Under the pieces are notes generated by a model, which saw nothing but the letters and a program-made list of their open reading frames with translations, had not been told where the DNA came from and searched no databases. A program made the translations under genes and the position numbers. A stretch of 64,000 nucleotides of DNA from the NCBI RefSeq assembly GCF_026168515.1, contig NZ_CP093443.1, positions 3,720,001-3,784,000 of the forward strand, read 5' to 3'. This stretch comes from Brevibacterium spongiae (GTDB taxonomy: Bacteria; Actinomycetota; Actinomycetes; Actinomycetales; Brevibacteriaceae). This document shows, in pieces, positions 8,108 to 17,336 of the stretch (positions within the stretch are counted from its first letter, which is position 1; each line of letters begins with the position of its first letter).

Positions 8108-9059
8108 AGAGGCTCACTGCCGGGGCGAGTCCGAGGAGGGTGCGCAGATCGCTCGCCTCGGTGCCGCCGCCCAGTGCCGCGGCGGCCTCCGGGGTCTCGC
8201 GCAGTCCTGCCGCGTGCAGGGCCGGGAGGATCTCGGAGACGAGGCGGACGCTGAATTCGAGCTGGTTCTCAGCGGACGCGCTCAGCAGCACCCCCGAGGC
8301 GCCGCGTCTGGTGAGGATGCGCACGGAATCGACGAGTTCGGCCACCTCGGCGCTGGTCGTCGGTGCCGGCAGGACGGCGAGCACCGGGACTGCGGGGTCG
8401 AGCTCGGTGCGCAGATCCTCGAGCGAGAATGTGCCGGCCGCTTCGTCGAACAGGACGACGTCGGCGGCGCCGCGGGCCGCCTCGTTGCCGTCTTCGGCGC
8501 GGACGAGGATCGGCGGGTGGCCCTGCGGCGGGCGGGGTGTGATCGAGGGGCCGAGCACGGAGTAGTCGGCTCCCGTCGAGTCCTGCAGCGTCGCGTGGAT
8601 GTAGTGGAGCCGGTCGCGGTCGATGTAGCGGTCGGTGGCCTGGTCGCGGATGATCGCGTCGTCGCCCCAGGAGTCCCAGAGGCGGCGGATGACGTCGATG
8701 ACGGAGGCGGCCTCGGCCCAGGCACCGGAGGCAGGGGCGGGGTCGCGGCGACCGAAGAGGGCCGCCTCGGTGGGGGTGGAGGAGATGCCCACGGCCAGTC
8801 CGGAACGGGCCCGGGCCGTGTAGTCGAGGGTCGCCGAGGCGGTGGCCAGGTGGAAGGGTTCGAGGTGGGTGACGCGGGCCTCCGGGATGATCCCGAGGCG
8901 GCTGGTCAGCGGGCCGAGCCAGGACGCGAACTCGATCGCGTCGAGACCGGTGAAGTCGTCGGGGACGAGGGCGAAGTCCGCATGTCCGTCAAGCGTCTTC
9001 GCGGTCGCCGGGCCGGTGGTCGGATCGGGGGTCAGCGTGGTGGCGATGATGACGCTCAT
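8094..9059 (-). CDS. LLM-class flavin-dependent oxidoreductase (short)
   Basis: The 321-residue luciferase-like TIM-barrel protein shows LGIIPEARVTHLEPFHLATASATLDYTARARSGLAVG, the conserved barrel segment in which family members carry the R-hydrophobic-GLAVG/ST pattern of F420- or FMN-dependent monooxygenases. Its start overlaps the reductase stop (ATGA), and its stop lies inside the next gene. The reductase next door makes reduced FMN the likely cosubstrate. It may act on the product of the larger monooxygenase in the same operon. Confidence 0.8.
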   Translation of the reverse strand: MSVIIATTLTPDPTTGPATAKTLDGHADFALVPDDFTGLDAIEFASWLGPLTSRLGIIPEARVTHLEPFHLATASATLDYTARARSGLAVGISSTPTEAALFGRRDPAPASGAWAEAASVIDVIRRLWDSWGDDAIIRDQATDRYIDRDRLHYIHATLQDSTGADYSVLGPSITPRPPQGHPPILVRAEDGNEAARGAADVVLFDEAAGTFSLEDLRTELDPAVPVLAVLPAPTTSAEVAELVDSVRILTRRGASGVLLSASAENQLEFSVRLVSEILPALHAAGLRETPEAAAALGGGTEASDLRTLLGLAPAVSLYADA

Positions 9060-9673
9060 GAGGGGTTCCTCTCGGTCGTGATCGGAGTGGTGATGAGGGA
9101 TTCGGCGGCGGCCGCCTCGGCGTGGGTGCAGGACCGGGCACGGACGGTCAGTTCCGAGTCGAACTGGTCGATGGCGTCGACGACGTCGCGTTCGACGGAT
9201 TCGTCGATGCTCGGCGGGGTCGTGTCCGTGGCCGGGAGGATGTTGCTCGATGCGACGAAGCGGCCGCGGCCGATCGAGCTCGCCCCGAGCGTGGCCAGCA
9301 GCGGTTTGAGGCCGTAGTCAAGGGCGAGGACGTGGGCGGGGGATCCGCCGGTGAGGACGGGCAGCACGGGTTTGCCGTGCAGGGCGTCCATCGGCAGCAG
9401 GTCGATGAAGACCTTGAGCAGACCGGTGTACGTGGCCTTGAAGACCGGGGATCCGACGACCACAGCATCGGCGGCTGAGACCGTGGCCCGCGCCGAGGCG
9501 ATGAGGTCATCGCTCGCATCGCCGGTCAGCAGGGGTCCGGCGGGCAGGTGGCGGAGTTTGATGAACTCCGTGCGGTGGCCGTATTGGCCGAGTCTGCGGG
9601 CGATGAATTCGAGCAGCGCCTCGGTCTTCGATCCCTCCGAGGGGCTGGCCGAGAGCAGGACGACACGTGACAT
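9056..9673 (-). CDS. NAD(P)H-dependent FMN reductase (SsuE/MsuE-like)
   Basis: The 205-residue flavodoxin-like protein has LLSASPSEGSKTEALLEFI (phosphate-binding loop), VVVGSPVFKATYTGLLKVFIDLLP (the flavin/dimer motif of SsuE-type reductases) and LTGGSPAHVLALDYGLKPLL. The last is the family's signature stretch including the tyrosine-bearing helix. Such enzymes supply FMNH2 to two-component alkanesulfonate and related monooxygenases. It lies between two LLM-class genes, one base after the first and overlapping the second by 4 nt, so it almost certainly serves them. Standard length. Confidence 0.87.
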   Translation of the reverse strand: MSRVVLLSASPSEGSKTEALLEFIARRLGQYGHRTEFIKLRHLPAGPLLTGDASDDLIASARATVSAADAVVVGSPVFKATYTGLLKVFIDLLPMDALHGKPVLPVLTGGSPAHVLALDYGLKPLLATLGASSIGRGRFVASSNILPATDTTPPSIDESVERDVVDAIDQFDSELTVRARSCTHAEAAAAESLITTPITTERNPS

Positions 9674-9674
9674 G

Positions 9675-11171
9675 TCAGCTCACCTCCTTGAGTTCGCGAG
9701 CCGGGGCGTCGGTGCCAGCGGTAGTTGCTTCGGGTGCTCCGGTTTCGGTTGCGCCGGTTTCGGCTGTTCCGGTACCGCGGGCTTCGCGGCGGGCATCGGC
9801 CCAGTCGGCGGCCGTACGGGCCGCGGGCAGTCCGATGTTCTGCCGGAGGGACCCCTCCGGGTATTCGGTGCGGTAGACCCCGAGTTCCTGGAGTTCGGGC
9901 ACGACCTTCGCCACCACCTCGTCGAGTCCGCCCGGGGTGAGGTGGGGGACGAGGATGAAGCCGTCGGCGGCTTTCGTGCGGACCGCCTCGGCGAGGTCTG
10001 TCGCGACCTGGTGCGGGGTGCCGACGTAGGAGTGGCGGGTCGAGACGCGGATGACGAGTTCGCGGGCGGTGAGGTTCTCGGCCTCGGCAATCTGCCGCCA
10101 GGACGCGATCGTCGCCTCCGCGTCCTTGATGTGTTTGACCCGGCCTTGGGAGATCGACTCAGCTGCTGGAGGGACGTCGGGCAGGGGCCCGTTCGGGTCG
10201 AAGGCGGAGAGGTCGCGGTCCCAGACGCGTTCGAGGAATGCGATGGCGCCGGCCTCGCTGACCTGCTGGGAGGCGACTTCACGGGAGCGTTCGGCCGCCT
10301 CGTCGGGGGTGTCGCCGAGGATGACGGAGATTCCCGGGTAGATCTTCAGGGAGTCTTCGGTCCGCCCGTAGCGGGGAAGGCGGGACTTCACGTCCGCGTA
10401 GAACTTCCGCCCGGATTCGGGGTCGGAGTGGCGGGTGAAGATGACATCGGCCGAGCCGACGGCGAAGTCGCGGCCGGAGTCCGAGTCCCCGGCCTGGAAG
10501 ACGACGGGGTGCCCTCCGGGCAGGGCGCCGGTGGGGAAGCGTCCGGCGATGTCGAAGAAGTCGCTGTTGTGGGTGAAGGTGCCGTCAGCGGCGGTGGTGG
10601 AGTCGACGCCGGCAGCGGTGCCGTCGCCGGCGGCTGTGTCTCCGGCGGCCGTGTCCCAGAGTTTCCGCGCCACGTCGATGAAGTCTTCGGCTCGGCGGTA
10701 GCGGTCGGCGTAGTCGAGGTAGCCGCCGCGGCGGAAGTTCTCGCCCGTGAAGGCGTTGGAGGTCGTCACGACGTTCCAGGCGGCGCGACCGTTCGAGAGG
10801 TGGTCGATGGTCGCGAGCCGGCGGGCGATGTCGAAGGGTTCGTTGAACGTCGCGCTCAGTGTCCCGGCCAGCCCGATGTGCTGAGTGACGGCGGCGAGCG
10901 CGGAGAGGACGGCGGTGGTGTTCGGCCGGCCGACGACGTCGAGGTCGAAGATCTTCCCTTGGTGTTCGCGCAGCCGCAGGCCTTCGGCGAGGAAGAAGAA
11001 GTCGAAGAGTCCGGCCTCGGCGGTCTGTGCGAGGTGGGCGAAGGAGTCGAATTCGATGTGGCTGCCCGAAGCGGGGTCGGACCACACGGTCGTATTGTTC
11101 ACCCCCGGGAAGTGGGCGGCGAGGTGGACCTGGCGCGGTTCGCCGGGGATGGTGCTGTCGAAGTCAGGCAT
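9675..11171 (-). CDS. NtaA/SnaA/DszA/SoxA-family FMN-dependent monooxygenase
   Basis: The 498-residue protein opens with VHLAAHFPGVNNTTVWSDP and carries HLSNGRAAWNVVTTSNAFTG and ENFRRGGYLDYADRYRRAEDF, the hallmark blocks of the large LLM subgroup that contains nitrilotriacetate monooxygenase A and DszA. These cleave C-N or C-S bonds using reduced FMN and O2. VFQAGDSDSGRDFAV is the typical C-terminal barrel motif. The ATG at 11169-11171 precedes the conserved block and overlaps the ATPase gene by 8 nt. The C-terminus carries a Thr/Ala/Gly-rich tail of about 40 residues that is not part of the fold. Confidence 0.88.
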   Translation of the reverse strand: MPDFDSTIPGEPRQVHLAAHFPGVNNTTVWSDPASGSHIEFDSFAHLAQTAEAGLFDFFFLAEGLRLREHQGKIFDLDVVGRPNTTAVLSALAAVTQHIGLAGTLSATFNEPFDIARRLATIDHLSNGRAAWNVVTTSNAFTGENFRRGGYLDYADRYRRAEDFIDVARKLWDTAAGDTAAGDGTAAGVDSTTAADGTFTHNSDFFDIAGRFPTGALPGGHPVVFQAGDSDSGRDFAVGSADVIFTRHSDPESGRKFYADVKSRLPRYGRTEDSLKIYPGISVILGDTPDEAAERSREVASQQVSEAGAIAFLERVWDRDLSAFDPNGPLPDVPPAAESISQGRVKHIKDAEATIASWRQIAEAENLTARELVIRVSTRHSYVGTPHQVATDLAEAVRTKAADGFILVPHLTPGGLDEVVAKVVPELQELGVYRTEYPEGSLRQNIGLPAARTAADWADARREARGTGTAETGATETGAPEATTAGTDAPARELKEVS

Positions 11172-13155
11172 GGTGTGCTCCTGTCGGTTCGGTGGGGTTC
11201 GGGGCGAGTGAGTCGTCGCCGGAGTCGGTGGGGGTCGTGCGCACCGCCGAGTCGGTGTCGGGGCTGCCGGGTGCGGTCGTGCGCACGGCCGAGTCGTCGA
11301 AGCACGGCACCGCGTTGATGAGTGCCCGCGTGTAAGCGTCCGCACTCTCGTGGAGGACGCGGGCGGTCGGCCCGGATTCGACGACGCGACCGTCCTTCAT
11401 CACGATCACCTCGTCGGCGATCTGCTCGATGACGGCGAGGTCGTGGGAGATGAAGAGGTAGGCGACGCCGAGGCGGGCCTGCAGATCGACGAGCAGCTGG
11501 AGGATCTGCGCCTGCACACCGACGTCGAGTGCGGAGACGGGTTCGTCGAGGATGATCACCTCGGGATCGACGGCCAGCGCCCGGGCGATCGCGAGCCGCT
11601 GTCTCTGTCCTCCCGAGAGTTCGCGCGGCGTGCGCCCGAGCAGGCTGTGGTCGAGGGCGACGGAGTCGAGCAGCTCCCGCACCCGTGCCGGCCGGTCGCT
11701 CCGGGTGCCGATGCGGTGTCCGCGCAGCGGTTCGGTGAGGATCCGCTCGACCGTGTAGTGCGGGTCGAGCGCGGCGCTCGAGTCCTGGTGGACGTAGCGG
11801 ATGCGCCGGCCGAGGTCCTTCCGCCCGTAATCGGTGACGGGCTTTCCGTGGAGGGTGATCTCGCCGGAGTCCGTCCGTTCGGCGCCGAGCAGGATCCTCG
11901 CCGAGGTGGTCTTCCCCGACCCGGATTCCCCGACGATTCCCACCGTCGTCCCCGCCCGCAGCGTGATGTCGAGACCGTCGACGGCGGGACGGTCCCCGCC
12001 GAAGTCCCGCACGATCGCACGGCCGGACAGGACCGCCTCGGTGCCGGTGTGGACTGTATCCGTCATGGTGGCGCCGGCAGGGTTCACGCCGGTGTTCGCG
12101 ACCGACGTCGGAGGACGGTGCGACGGGACGACGGCGTCGATGCTCGGGCGCAGCCGACCCCACCCGAGGTGCGGGGCCACGGCGAGCAGCGACCGCGTGT
12201 ACGCATGCTGGGGGTCGGCGAGGACGCGGTCGGTGGGTCCGGTCTCGACGATGTGCCCGGCCTGCATGACCAGCAGCTTCGCGGCGCGTTCCTTCGCGAC
12301 CCCGAGGTCGTGGGTGATGAGCACGAGCGCAGTCTGCGACCCGGCGACGAGGCCGCTGAGCACATCGAGGACCTGCTTGGCGACCGTGGCGTCGAGGGCC
12401 GAGGTGGGTTCGTCGGCGATGATGAGCGCCGGCCGGGCGGCGATCGCATTGGCGATGAGCACGCGCTGCCGCTGACCGCCGGAGAGTTCGTGTGGGTACC
12501 GCCGCCCGTGGGTCTGCGGGTCGAGCCCCACGGCGTCGAGCACCTCGGCAATGCGGGCTCTGATCTGCGGTTTCGCATATCCGTTGACCATCAGCGTCTC
12601 GTGAAGCGCCGAGGACACCGTGCGCACCGGGTTGAGCCCGGCACCCGCATCCTGCGGCACATAGGCGATGCCCGTGCCGAGGATGCGCTGCCAGGTGCGC
12701 GGCTTCGCCGAGGTGAGATCCTCGCCGAGGTGGCTCTGCGTGTCCGCGTCGACCCTCGTCCCAGCCGGAAGGAGTCCGGTCAGGGCCGCGGCCGTCGTCG
12801 ACTTCCCCGACCCGGATTCGCCGACGATCGCAAGCGTGTCACCGGGCGCCAGGCTGAAGTCGATGTCAGTGATCGCCGGGGCGATCGCACCGGGGTAGGT
12901 GACGCTCAGCCCCGCGACCTCGAGGACCGGTGCAGCCTGGAGTGAGGGGGTCGGGGTTGCCGTTGACGGCGACTCGGTCGAGGTCGACGATGAGCCGAGG
13001 GCCGCCTCGGTGACGGGGACTTTCGTTTTATCGGCCGAGGTCTCGGGCGATATGGGGTCGGCAGTTGCGGGTTCGTGGGTCTGCGTGCTGGCATCGTCGA
13101 GGAGTTCGGTGCCGGCCCCGGCCGAGGGCCAGGCGAGGAGATCGGTGTGGATCAT
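11164..13155 (-). CDS. Fused two-domain ABC importer ATPase (Dpp/Opp type)
   Basis: The 663-residue protein contains two complete nucleotide-binding domains. The first (about 45-310) has GESGSGKST, LSGGQRQRV and LIIADEPTSALD. The second (about 370-630) has GESGSGKTT, LSGGQRQRLAI and VIILDEPVSALD, matching DppD-DppF fusions. It powers the import complex formed with the two permeases and the lipoprotein upstream. The linker and N-terminus are Thr/Ser/Pro/Ala-rich. Its start overlaps the permease stop by 4 nt. Substrate is unknown, but the monooxygenases downstream suggest a compound that is oxidised after entry. Confidence 0.92.
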   Translation of the reverse strand: MIHTDLLAWPSAGAGTELLDDASTQTHEPATADPISPETSADKTKVPVTEAALGSSSTSTESPSTATPTPSLQAAPVLEVAGLSVTYPGAIAPAITDIDFSLAPGDTLAIVGESGSGKSTTAAALTGLLPAGTRVDADTQSHLGEDLTSAKPRTWQRILGTGIAYVPQDAGAGLNPVRTVSSALHETLMVNGYAKPQIRARIAEVLDAVGLDPQTHGRRYPHELSGGQRQRVLIANAIAARPALIIADEPTSALDATVAKQVLDVLSGLVAGSQTALVLITHDLGVAKERAAKLLVMQAGHIVETGPTDRVLADPQHAYTRSLLAVAPHLGWGRLRPSIDAVVPSHRPPTSVANTGVNPAGATMTDTVHTGTEAVLSGRAIVRDFGGDRPAVDGLDITLRAGTTVGIVGESGSGKTTSARILLGAERTDSGEITLHGKPVTDYGRKDLGRRIRYVHQDSSAALDPHYTVERILTEPLRGHRIGTRSDRPARVRELLDSVALDHSLLGRTPRELSGGQRQRLAIARALAVDPEVIILDEPVSALDVGVQAQILQLLVDLQARLGVAYLFISHDLAVIEQIADEVIVMKDGRVVESGPTARVLHESADAYTRALINAVPCFDDSAVRTTAPGSPDTDSAVRTTPTDSGDDSLAPNPTEPTGAHHA

Positions 13156-14042
13156 CGGAATTCCTTCTCGGAGTTGACGGTGTGGGACAGACGGTTGGCG
13201 GCCAGCACCACCGCTGCGACGACGAGTCCGGGGAACGTCGTCATCCACCAGGCGGCGGCGAGGAAGTCGCGGCCTTCGGAGACGAGCAGCCCCCATTCGG
13301 GCTGCGGCGGCGGGGCACCGAATCCGAGGAAGCTCAAGGCCGACACGGCGAGCACCGCGGACCCGAACTCGAGCGCGAGCAGCGCCCCGATCGGGCCTCT
13401 GACTTGCGGCAGGATGTGACGGGCGAGGACCGATGCGGCGGAGAGACCGTCGGCGCGGGCGGCGCGGACGAACTCGGTCGACCGCCACCGGATCACCTCT
13501 GCGCGAGTGAGACGAGCGAACGACGGCACGGCCGCGACACCGACAGCCACGGCGACATTGAGGGTGCCGAAGCCGAGCGCCGTGATCACGGCCATCGACA
13601 GCAGCAGACCGGGCACAGCCTGGAGGACGTCGACAGTGCGCATGAAGATCGCATCGAGTACACCGGTGAAGAATCCGGAGAGCAGACCGATGAGGACACC
13701 CGCGCCGACGCCGATGAGCACGGCGGCGAGGCTGGCCGCCAGGGTCTGCGCCGAACCGTGGACGGTGCGGGCGAAGACGTCACGGCCGAGCTGGTCGGTG
13801 CCGAAGAGATGTTCGGCACCGGGCGGCAGGAGGCGGTCGGCCGGGTCACCGGTGAGCGGATCGACACCGGTGAGCAGGCCGGGCCACAGAGCGGCGACCG
13901 CCGCGAGACCGAGGACGATGATCGCGATGACCTCGACGGTCCCGATCCGGGAGGTGCTCACCCCCGAGGTGAGGCGACGCAGGGTGCCTGCCTCGACGAC
14001 CTCGCTCTGATTGTTCTTCTGCAGTTCGGTAGCCAGGCTCAT
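13152..14042 (-). CDS. DppC-like ABC importer permease
   Basis: The 296-residue inner-membrane protein has about six transmembrane helices. After the first helix it has HLFGTDQLGRDVFARTVHGS, the invariant GTDxxGRDxxSR-type loop of DppC/OppC permeases. RLTRAEVIRWRSTEFVRAARADG is the EAA coupling loop that docks on the ATPase. ATGA overlaps on both sides fix it within the operon. Full length and intact. Confidence 0.93.
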   Translation of the reverse strand: MSLATELQKNNQSEVVEAGTLRRLTSGVSTSRIGTVEVIAIIVLGLAAVAALWPGLLTGVDPLTGDPADRLLPPGAEHLFGTDQLGRDVFARTVHGSAQTLAASLAAVLIGVGAGVLIGLLSGFFTGVLDAIFMRTVDVLQAVPGLLLSMAVITALGFGTLNVAVAVGVAAVPSFARLTRAEVIRWRSTEFVRAARADGLSAASVLARHILPQVRGPIGALLALEFGSAVLAVSALSFLGFGAPPPQPEWGLLVSEGRDFLAAAWWMTTFPGLVVAAVVLAANRLSHTVNSEKEFR

Positions 14043-15127
14043 GCGCGCGCTCCTTCGGTTTCCGTCGATTCGGACTCGGTCGATGCGGGCTCTGCCGTCG
14101 AGCCAGCCGGGCTCGCATCGGCGGTTGCGTCGTCACGGACGGCCACCTCGGCGAGGGTGTGCCCGTCCTTCGATTCGACCTTCCGACGTGCGGCGCGCAG
14201 CCGCGGATCGAGCAGCGGGTAGCTGAGGTCGGTCACGAGGTTGACGAGGACGAACACTGCCGCGGCGAAGAGGACGATGCCCTGGACGAGCGGGATGTCC
14301 TGCCCGGTCACGGCGGTCTGGGCGAGCCGGCCGAGGCCCTGCCGGGAGAACACGTTCTCGACCACGACGGACCCGGCGAGCGCCTGGCCGAACAGCACCC
14401 CGCCCATCGTCAGCGTCGGCAGCAGCGCAACGGGCAGAGCCTGGCGCAGCAGCAGCCGCAGACGGGTGTAGCCCGACGCATGGAAGGTCGTGACGAAGGG
14501 TTCGATCCACGCGTTCTGCAGCGCCCGGAACAGGACCTGGGCGATGATCGCCGACAGCGGGATCGCCAGGGTCACGGCCGGCAGCACGATGGCGGCCGGG
14601 GTTCCGGTGCCCACCGCGGGGAAGAGCGGGAGGCGGAAGGAGAAGACCTGCAGCAGCATGAGCCCGACCCAGAAGGTCGGCAGTGCGACCCCGAGTCCCG
14701 GCAGGGCGGCGAGGGTGTCGCGCAGCCACGGGCGGCGGGTCAGGGTCGCGGCCACGGCGATGACGGTTCCGACTGCCAGGGCGAGGCCCAGGGCCAGCGC
14801 GGCGAGAGCGAGCGTCGACGGCAGGGCGGCGGCGATCGCCTCGGTTACGGGGGTGCCGGCCTGGATCGAGGTGCCGAAGTCGAGACGGACGACGGCGAAG
14901 AGGGCGAGCAGGTACTGGATGGGCAACGGCTGGTCGAGGTTGAACTCGGCACGGAGCCTGGCCACCTCGGCGGGGTCGAAGCTCTGCAGCTCTCCCCCGG
15001 CGCCGAGCATCGTGATGACCGGATCGCCGGGCAGCCAGTAGAGGAGGAAGAAGCTCAAGGTGAACGCGATCCACAGGACGAGCAGCCCTTGGGCCAGCCG
15101 GGAGGCGAGGTAGCGCGGGCTCATCAC
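14039..15127 (-). CDS. DppB-like ABC importer permease
   Basis: The 362-residue permease starts MMSPRYLASRLAQGLLVLWI. It has the DppB order of one N-terminal helix, an extracytoplasmic domain with YWLPGDPVITMLG and FNLDQPLPIQYLL, and five more helices. The EAA loop is near TFHASGYTRLRLLLRQALP. The C-terminal about 40 residues (from KDGHTLAEVAVRDD) are a Ser/Thr/Glu-rich tail beyond the usual end. It pairs with the DppC-like protein encoded immediately after it. Confidence 0.92.
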   Translation of the reverse strand: MMSPRYLASRLAQGLLVLWIAFTLSFFLLYWLPGDPVITMLGAGGELQSFDPAEVARLRAEFNLDQPLPIQYLLALFAVVRLDFGTSIQAGTPVTEAIAAALPSTLALAALALGLALAVGTVIAVAATLTRRPWLRDTLAALPGLGVALPTFWVGLMLLQVFSFRLPLFPAVGTGTPAAIVLPAVTLAIPLSAIIAQVLFRALQNAWIEPFVTTFHASGYTRLRLLLRQALPVALLPTLTMGGVLFGQALAGSVVVENVFSRQGLGRLAQTAVTGQDIPLVQGIVLFAAAVFVLVNLVTDLSYPLLDPRLRAARRKVESKDGHTLAEVAVRDDATADASPAGSTAEPASTESESTETEGARA

Positions 15128-16824
15128 TGCTCACCGCCGAGCCAGGTGTCGTAGAGCTGGAAGCGCGACGAGGCTTCGTACGTGAAGTCGCGGACGTTCT
15201 TTCCCGTGCCGATGACTCCGGAGAGTTCGACGATCGGAATCGAGTAGCCTTCGTCGATGAGGATCTTCGCCGCTTCTGTGAAATCCGCCGTGCGCTTCTT
15301 CTCATCCAGGGTGGAGGTTGTGCGGGCGAGGATGTCGTCGAGCTTCTCCTTCTTCTTCCTCGCGTTGCCATTCTGCTCATCGACGCCGAAGTAGTTGCGG
15401 AGCACATCGCCGTCGGCACGGGTGAGGTTGCCGAAGGTCAGCTCCTCCTTGCTCTCGGCCTGCTGGGCGGTCACCTCGGCGGTGGTCTTCTTTTCGAGCT
15501 TGAGGTCGAAGCCGATCTCCCGCAGCTGCTGCTGGACGAGTTCGAGGAACGGAGCGTCCTGCCAGTAGGTCAGGGTCACGCTCAGCGGAGTGCCGTCCTT
15601 GATCCGGATGCCGTCGTCGCCGACCTTCCACCCGTCGTTCTCGAGCAGCTTCTTCGCACCGTCGGGATCGTAGGCCAGGAGGTCGGAGAGGTCTTCGTAC
15701 TGCGGGGTCGACTTCGCGAGCACCGAGGTGGCCGGAGCCTGATGTTCCGAGATCACGCTCTGCAGCTGCTTGCGATCGATGCCTTTGACGAGTGCCTGGC
15801 GCACCGATCTGTCCTTGGCGATCTTCCCGGTGAGCTTGGGTACGAGGTTGTAGACGACGCCTGGGTTCGGGCGGGACGCGATGCCCAGGCCCTGTGCTTC
15901 GAGCGTCTTCTCGTCCTGGGATTGGACGGAGAAGTCGACGTCGACCTGCCCCGAGAGCAGCGAGCCGTTGCGCACCGAGGCTTCGGGGACGATGGAGAAG
16001 TCGATCCCGTCGAGGTGGGCCGGCCCCTCGTGCTTCGCAATCGAGGACGGCCAGTCGTAGTCGTCGAACCGGGCGAGCTTGATCGACTTGTTGTGCTCGA
16101 AGGACTTCACTTCGAACGGGCCCGTGCCGATGATGTCTCCGGTGCAGCGCTCCTCGGCGGACTTCGCGAGCGTGTCCGAGGAGTAGAAGCCCAGCGACAT
16201 CGTCGACGTCGCCTGCAGGAACTGGGCGTTGGACTTGTCGAAGGTGAAGGTGACGGTCTGCTTGTCGGGAGTCTTGATCGTCGTCAGCCCGTCGAGGTAG
16301 GTCTGCCCCAGGGATGCCTTCGCGCCGAGATCCTGGATCGCTTCGAAGTTCTCCTTCACCGAGGCGGAGGTGAAGTCAGTTCCGTCCTGGAACTTCACCC
16401 CGTCACGGAGGTGGAAGGTGAAGGTCTTCGCATCATCGGAGACCTCCCAGCTCTCGGCGAGCCACGGCTTGATCTCCTGGGTCTCGGGGTCCTGGTCGGT
16501 GAGCGAGTCGGTGATCTGGCGGGTGACGTTGAGGGTGACGTTCGTGCCCTGCTGCTGACCGTCGAGGCAGGTCGGGTCGACGTCGTAGGCGATCTTCAGT
16601 GTTCCGCCGTTCTGCGGTGCGGCGTCCTCACCGTCGGCCTGCGCCGAGCCGGAGCAGCCTGCGAGCAGGAGGGAGCCGGCCGTGAGTGCGGCCAGAGCGA
16701 AGCGGGTGCGGCGCCCCTGAGAGCGGATCGGTTCGGTGCCGACGACGCCCGAGGATGCGGTGGCGCCCGAGGATGCGGTGGCGGACGATCGGTTCGAATC
16801 GGTGGGAGAGCTGAAAGTGGGCAT
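15124..16824 (-). CDS. ABC importer substrate-binding lipoprotein (SBP_bac_5 family)
   Basis: The 566-residue family-5 extracellular solute-binding protein is the type that binds oligopeptides, nickel or other bulky solutes. The ATG at 16822-16824 puts a twin-Arg-like basic region before the signal segment ALAALTAGSLLLAGC, whose lipobox LLAGC predicts lipid attachment at Cys. Family features are LTDQDPETQEIKPWLAESW and FHLRDGVKFQDGTDFTSASV. It is the first gene of the eight-gene operon; the 512-bp upstream spacer presumably holds its promoter. Longer in-frame starts exist but place the signal peptide too far inside. Confidence 0.92.
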   Translation of the reverse strand: MPTFSSPTDSNRSSATASSGATASSGVVGTEPIRSQGRRTRFALAALTAGSLLLAGCSGSAQADGEDAAPQNGGTLKIAYDVDPTCLDGQQQGTNVTLNVTRQITDSLTDQDPETQEIKPWLAESWEVSDDAKTFTFHLRDGVKFQDGTDFTSASVKENFEAIQDLGAKASLGQTYLDGLTTIKTPDKQTVTFTFDKSNAQFLQATSTMSLGFYSSDTLAKSAEERCTGDIIGTGPFEVKSFEHNKSIKLARFDDYDWPSSIAKHEGPAHLDGIDFSIVPEASVRNGSLLSGQVDVDFSVQSQDEKTLEAQGLGIASRPNPGVVYNLVPKLTGKIAKDRSVRQALVKGIDRKQLQSVISEHQAPATSVLAKSTPQYEDLSDLLAYDPDGAKKLLENDGWKVGDDGIRIKDGTPLSVTLTYWQDAPFLELVQQQLREIGFDLKLEKKTTAEVTAQQAESKEELTFGNLTRADGDVLRNYFGVDEQNGNARKKKEKLDDILARTTSTLDEKKRTADFTEAAKILIDEGYSIPIVELSGVIGTGKNVRDFTYEASSRFQLYDTWLGGEQ

Positions 16825-17336
16825 GGGTGTCCTGAGTGGTGTCAGAGGTGGATGTGGAGTCACAGGTGCGTGCGGAGGCAGAGATGCGAGCGAGCCGAGA
16901 CGAACACAGCTGGTCACTCAACAGTGATTGCTCAACACATTATTTGGGAGATCAGACGTGATTTTCCGACAGATCTGAAATCCGCGGGAACGCGAAAGGT
17001 GACCGCAGGTGGGGCGGTGAGGCTTCTGCAGCTCGCTCGGAGACACTGCCTCGCAGTGAAGAATGCGGGCAGATCAGGCGCTGACGAGGCGAAACATCGG
17101 CATGGGCATGCGACAATCAAGAGCTTCGAACCGTGCGGACAATGCCCAGGTCTGCGAATTCTTAAAAGCGATCATCGTACCCTCTGTTGAAGTGATGCCG
17201 TGCCTTGTTGACGATCCCCACAGTATCAGTATTCCATATTGCTCAACAATAATTCGTTGAATTTCCCGTCACGCTTCGTCATAAATTTCAGTTCAGCTCT
17301 TCCTTCGGATTGCCTCGCGGTGTAATACTTAGCCGC
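16825..17336. promoter_or_regulatory. Gene-free spacer with ATTGCTCAACA repeats
   Basis: This spacer of about 512 bp lies between the importer operon (leftward) and the ArsR gene (rightward). ATTGCTCAACA occurs exactly at 16927-16937 and 17238-17248. The first copy is preceded by another CAACA about 10 nt away, and both lie in AT-richer patches than the rest of the region. These look like binding sites for a shared regulator. A tiny leftward frame at 17074-17109 would encode MPMPMFRLVSA, but no ribosome-binding site supports it. No riboswitch signature was recognised. Confidence 0.4.

Noticed and set aside
16932-17120. A 62-codon leftward frame with a Cys-rich start (CPCRC) upstream of the importer operon
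   Set aside because: It needs a TTG start with no ribosome-binding site and has no other support. Kept only as a speculative point in a finding, not as a gene.
17063-17260. Small rightward frame of 65 codons
   Set aside because: No ribosome-binding site, no family resemblance, and it overlaps repeat and promoter-like sequence.
16825-17336. Possible SAM-type riboswitch before the putative sulfur operon
   Set aside because: I could not find the conserved core strings or nested stems of the SAM riboswitch classes I know.
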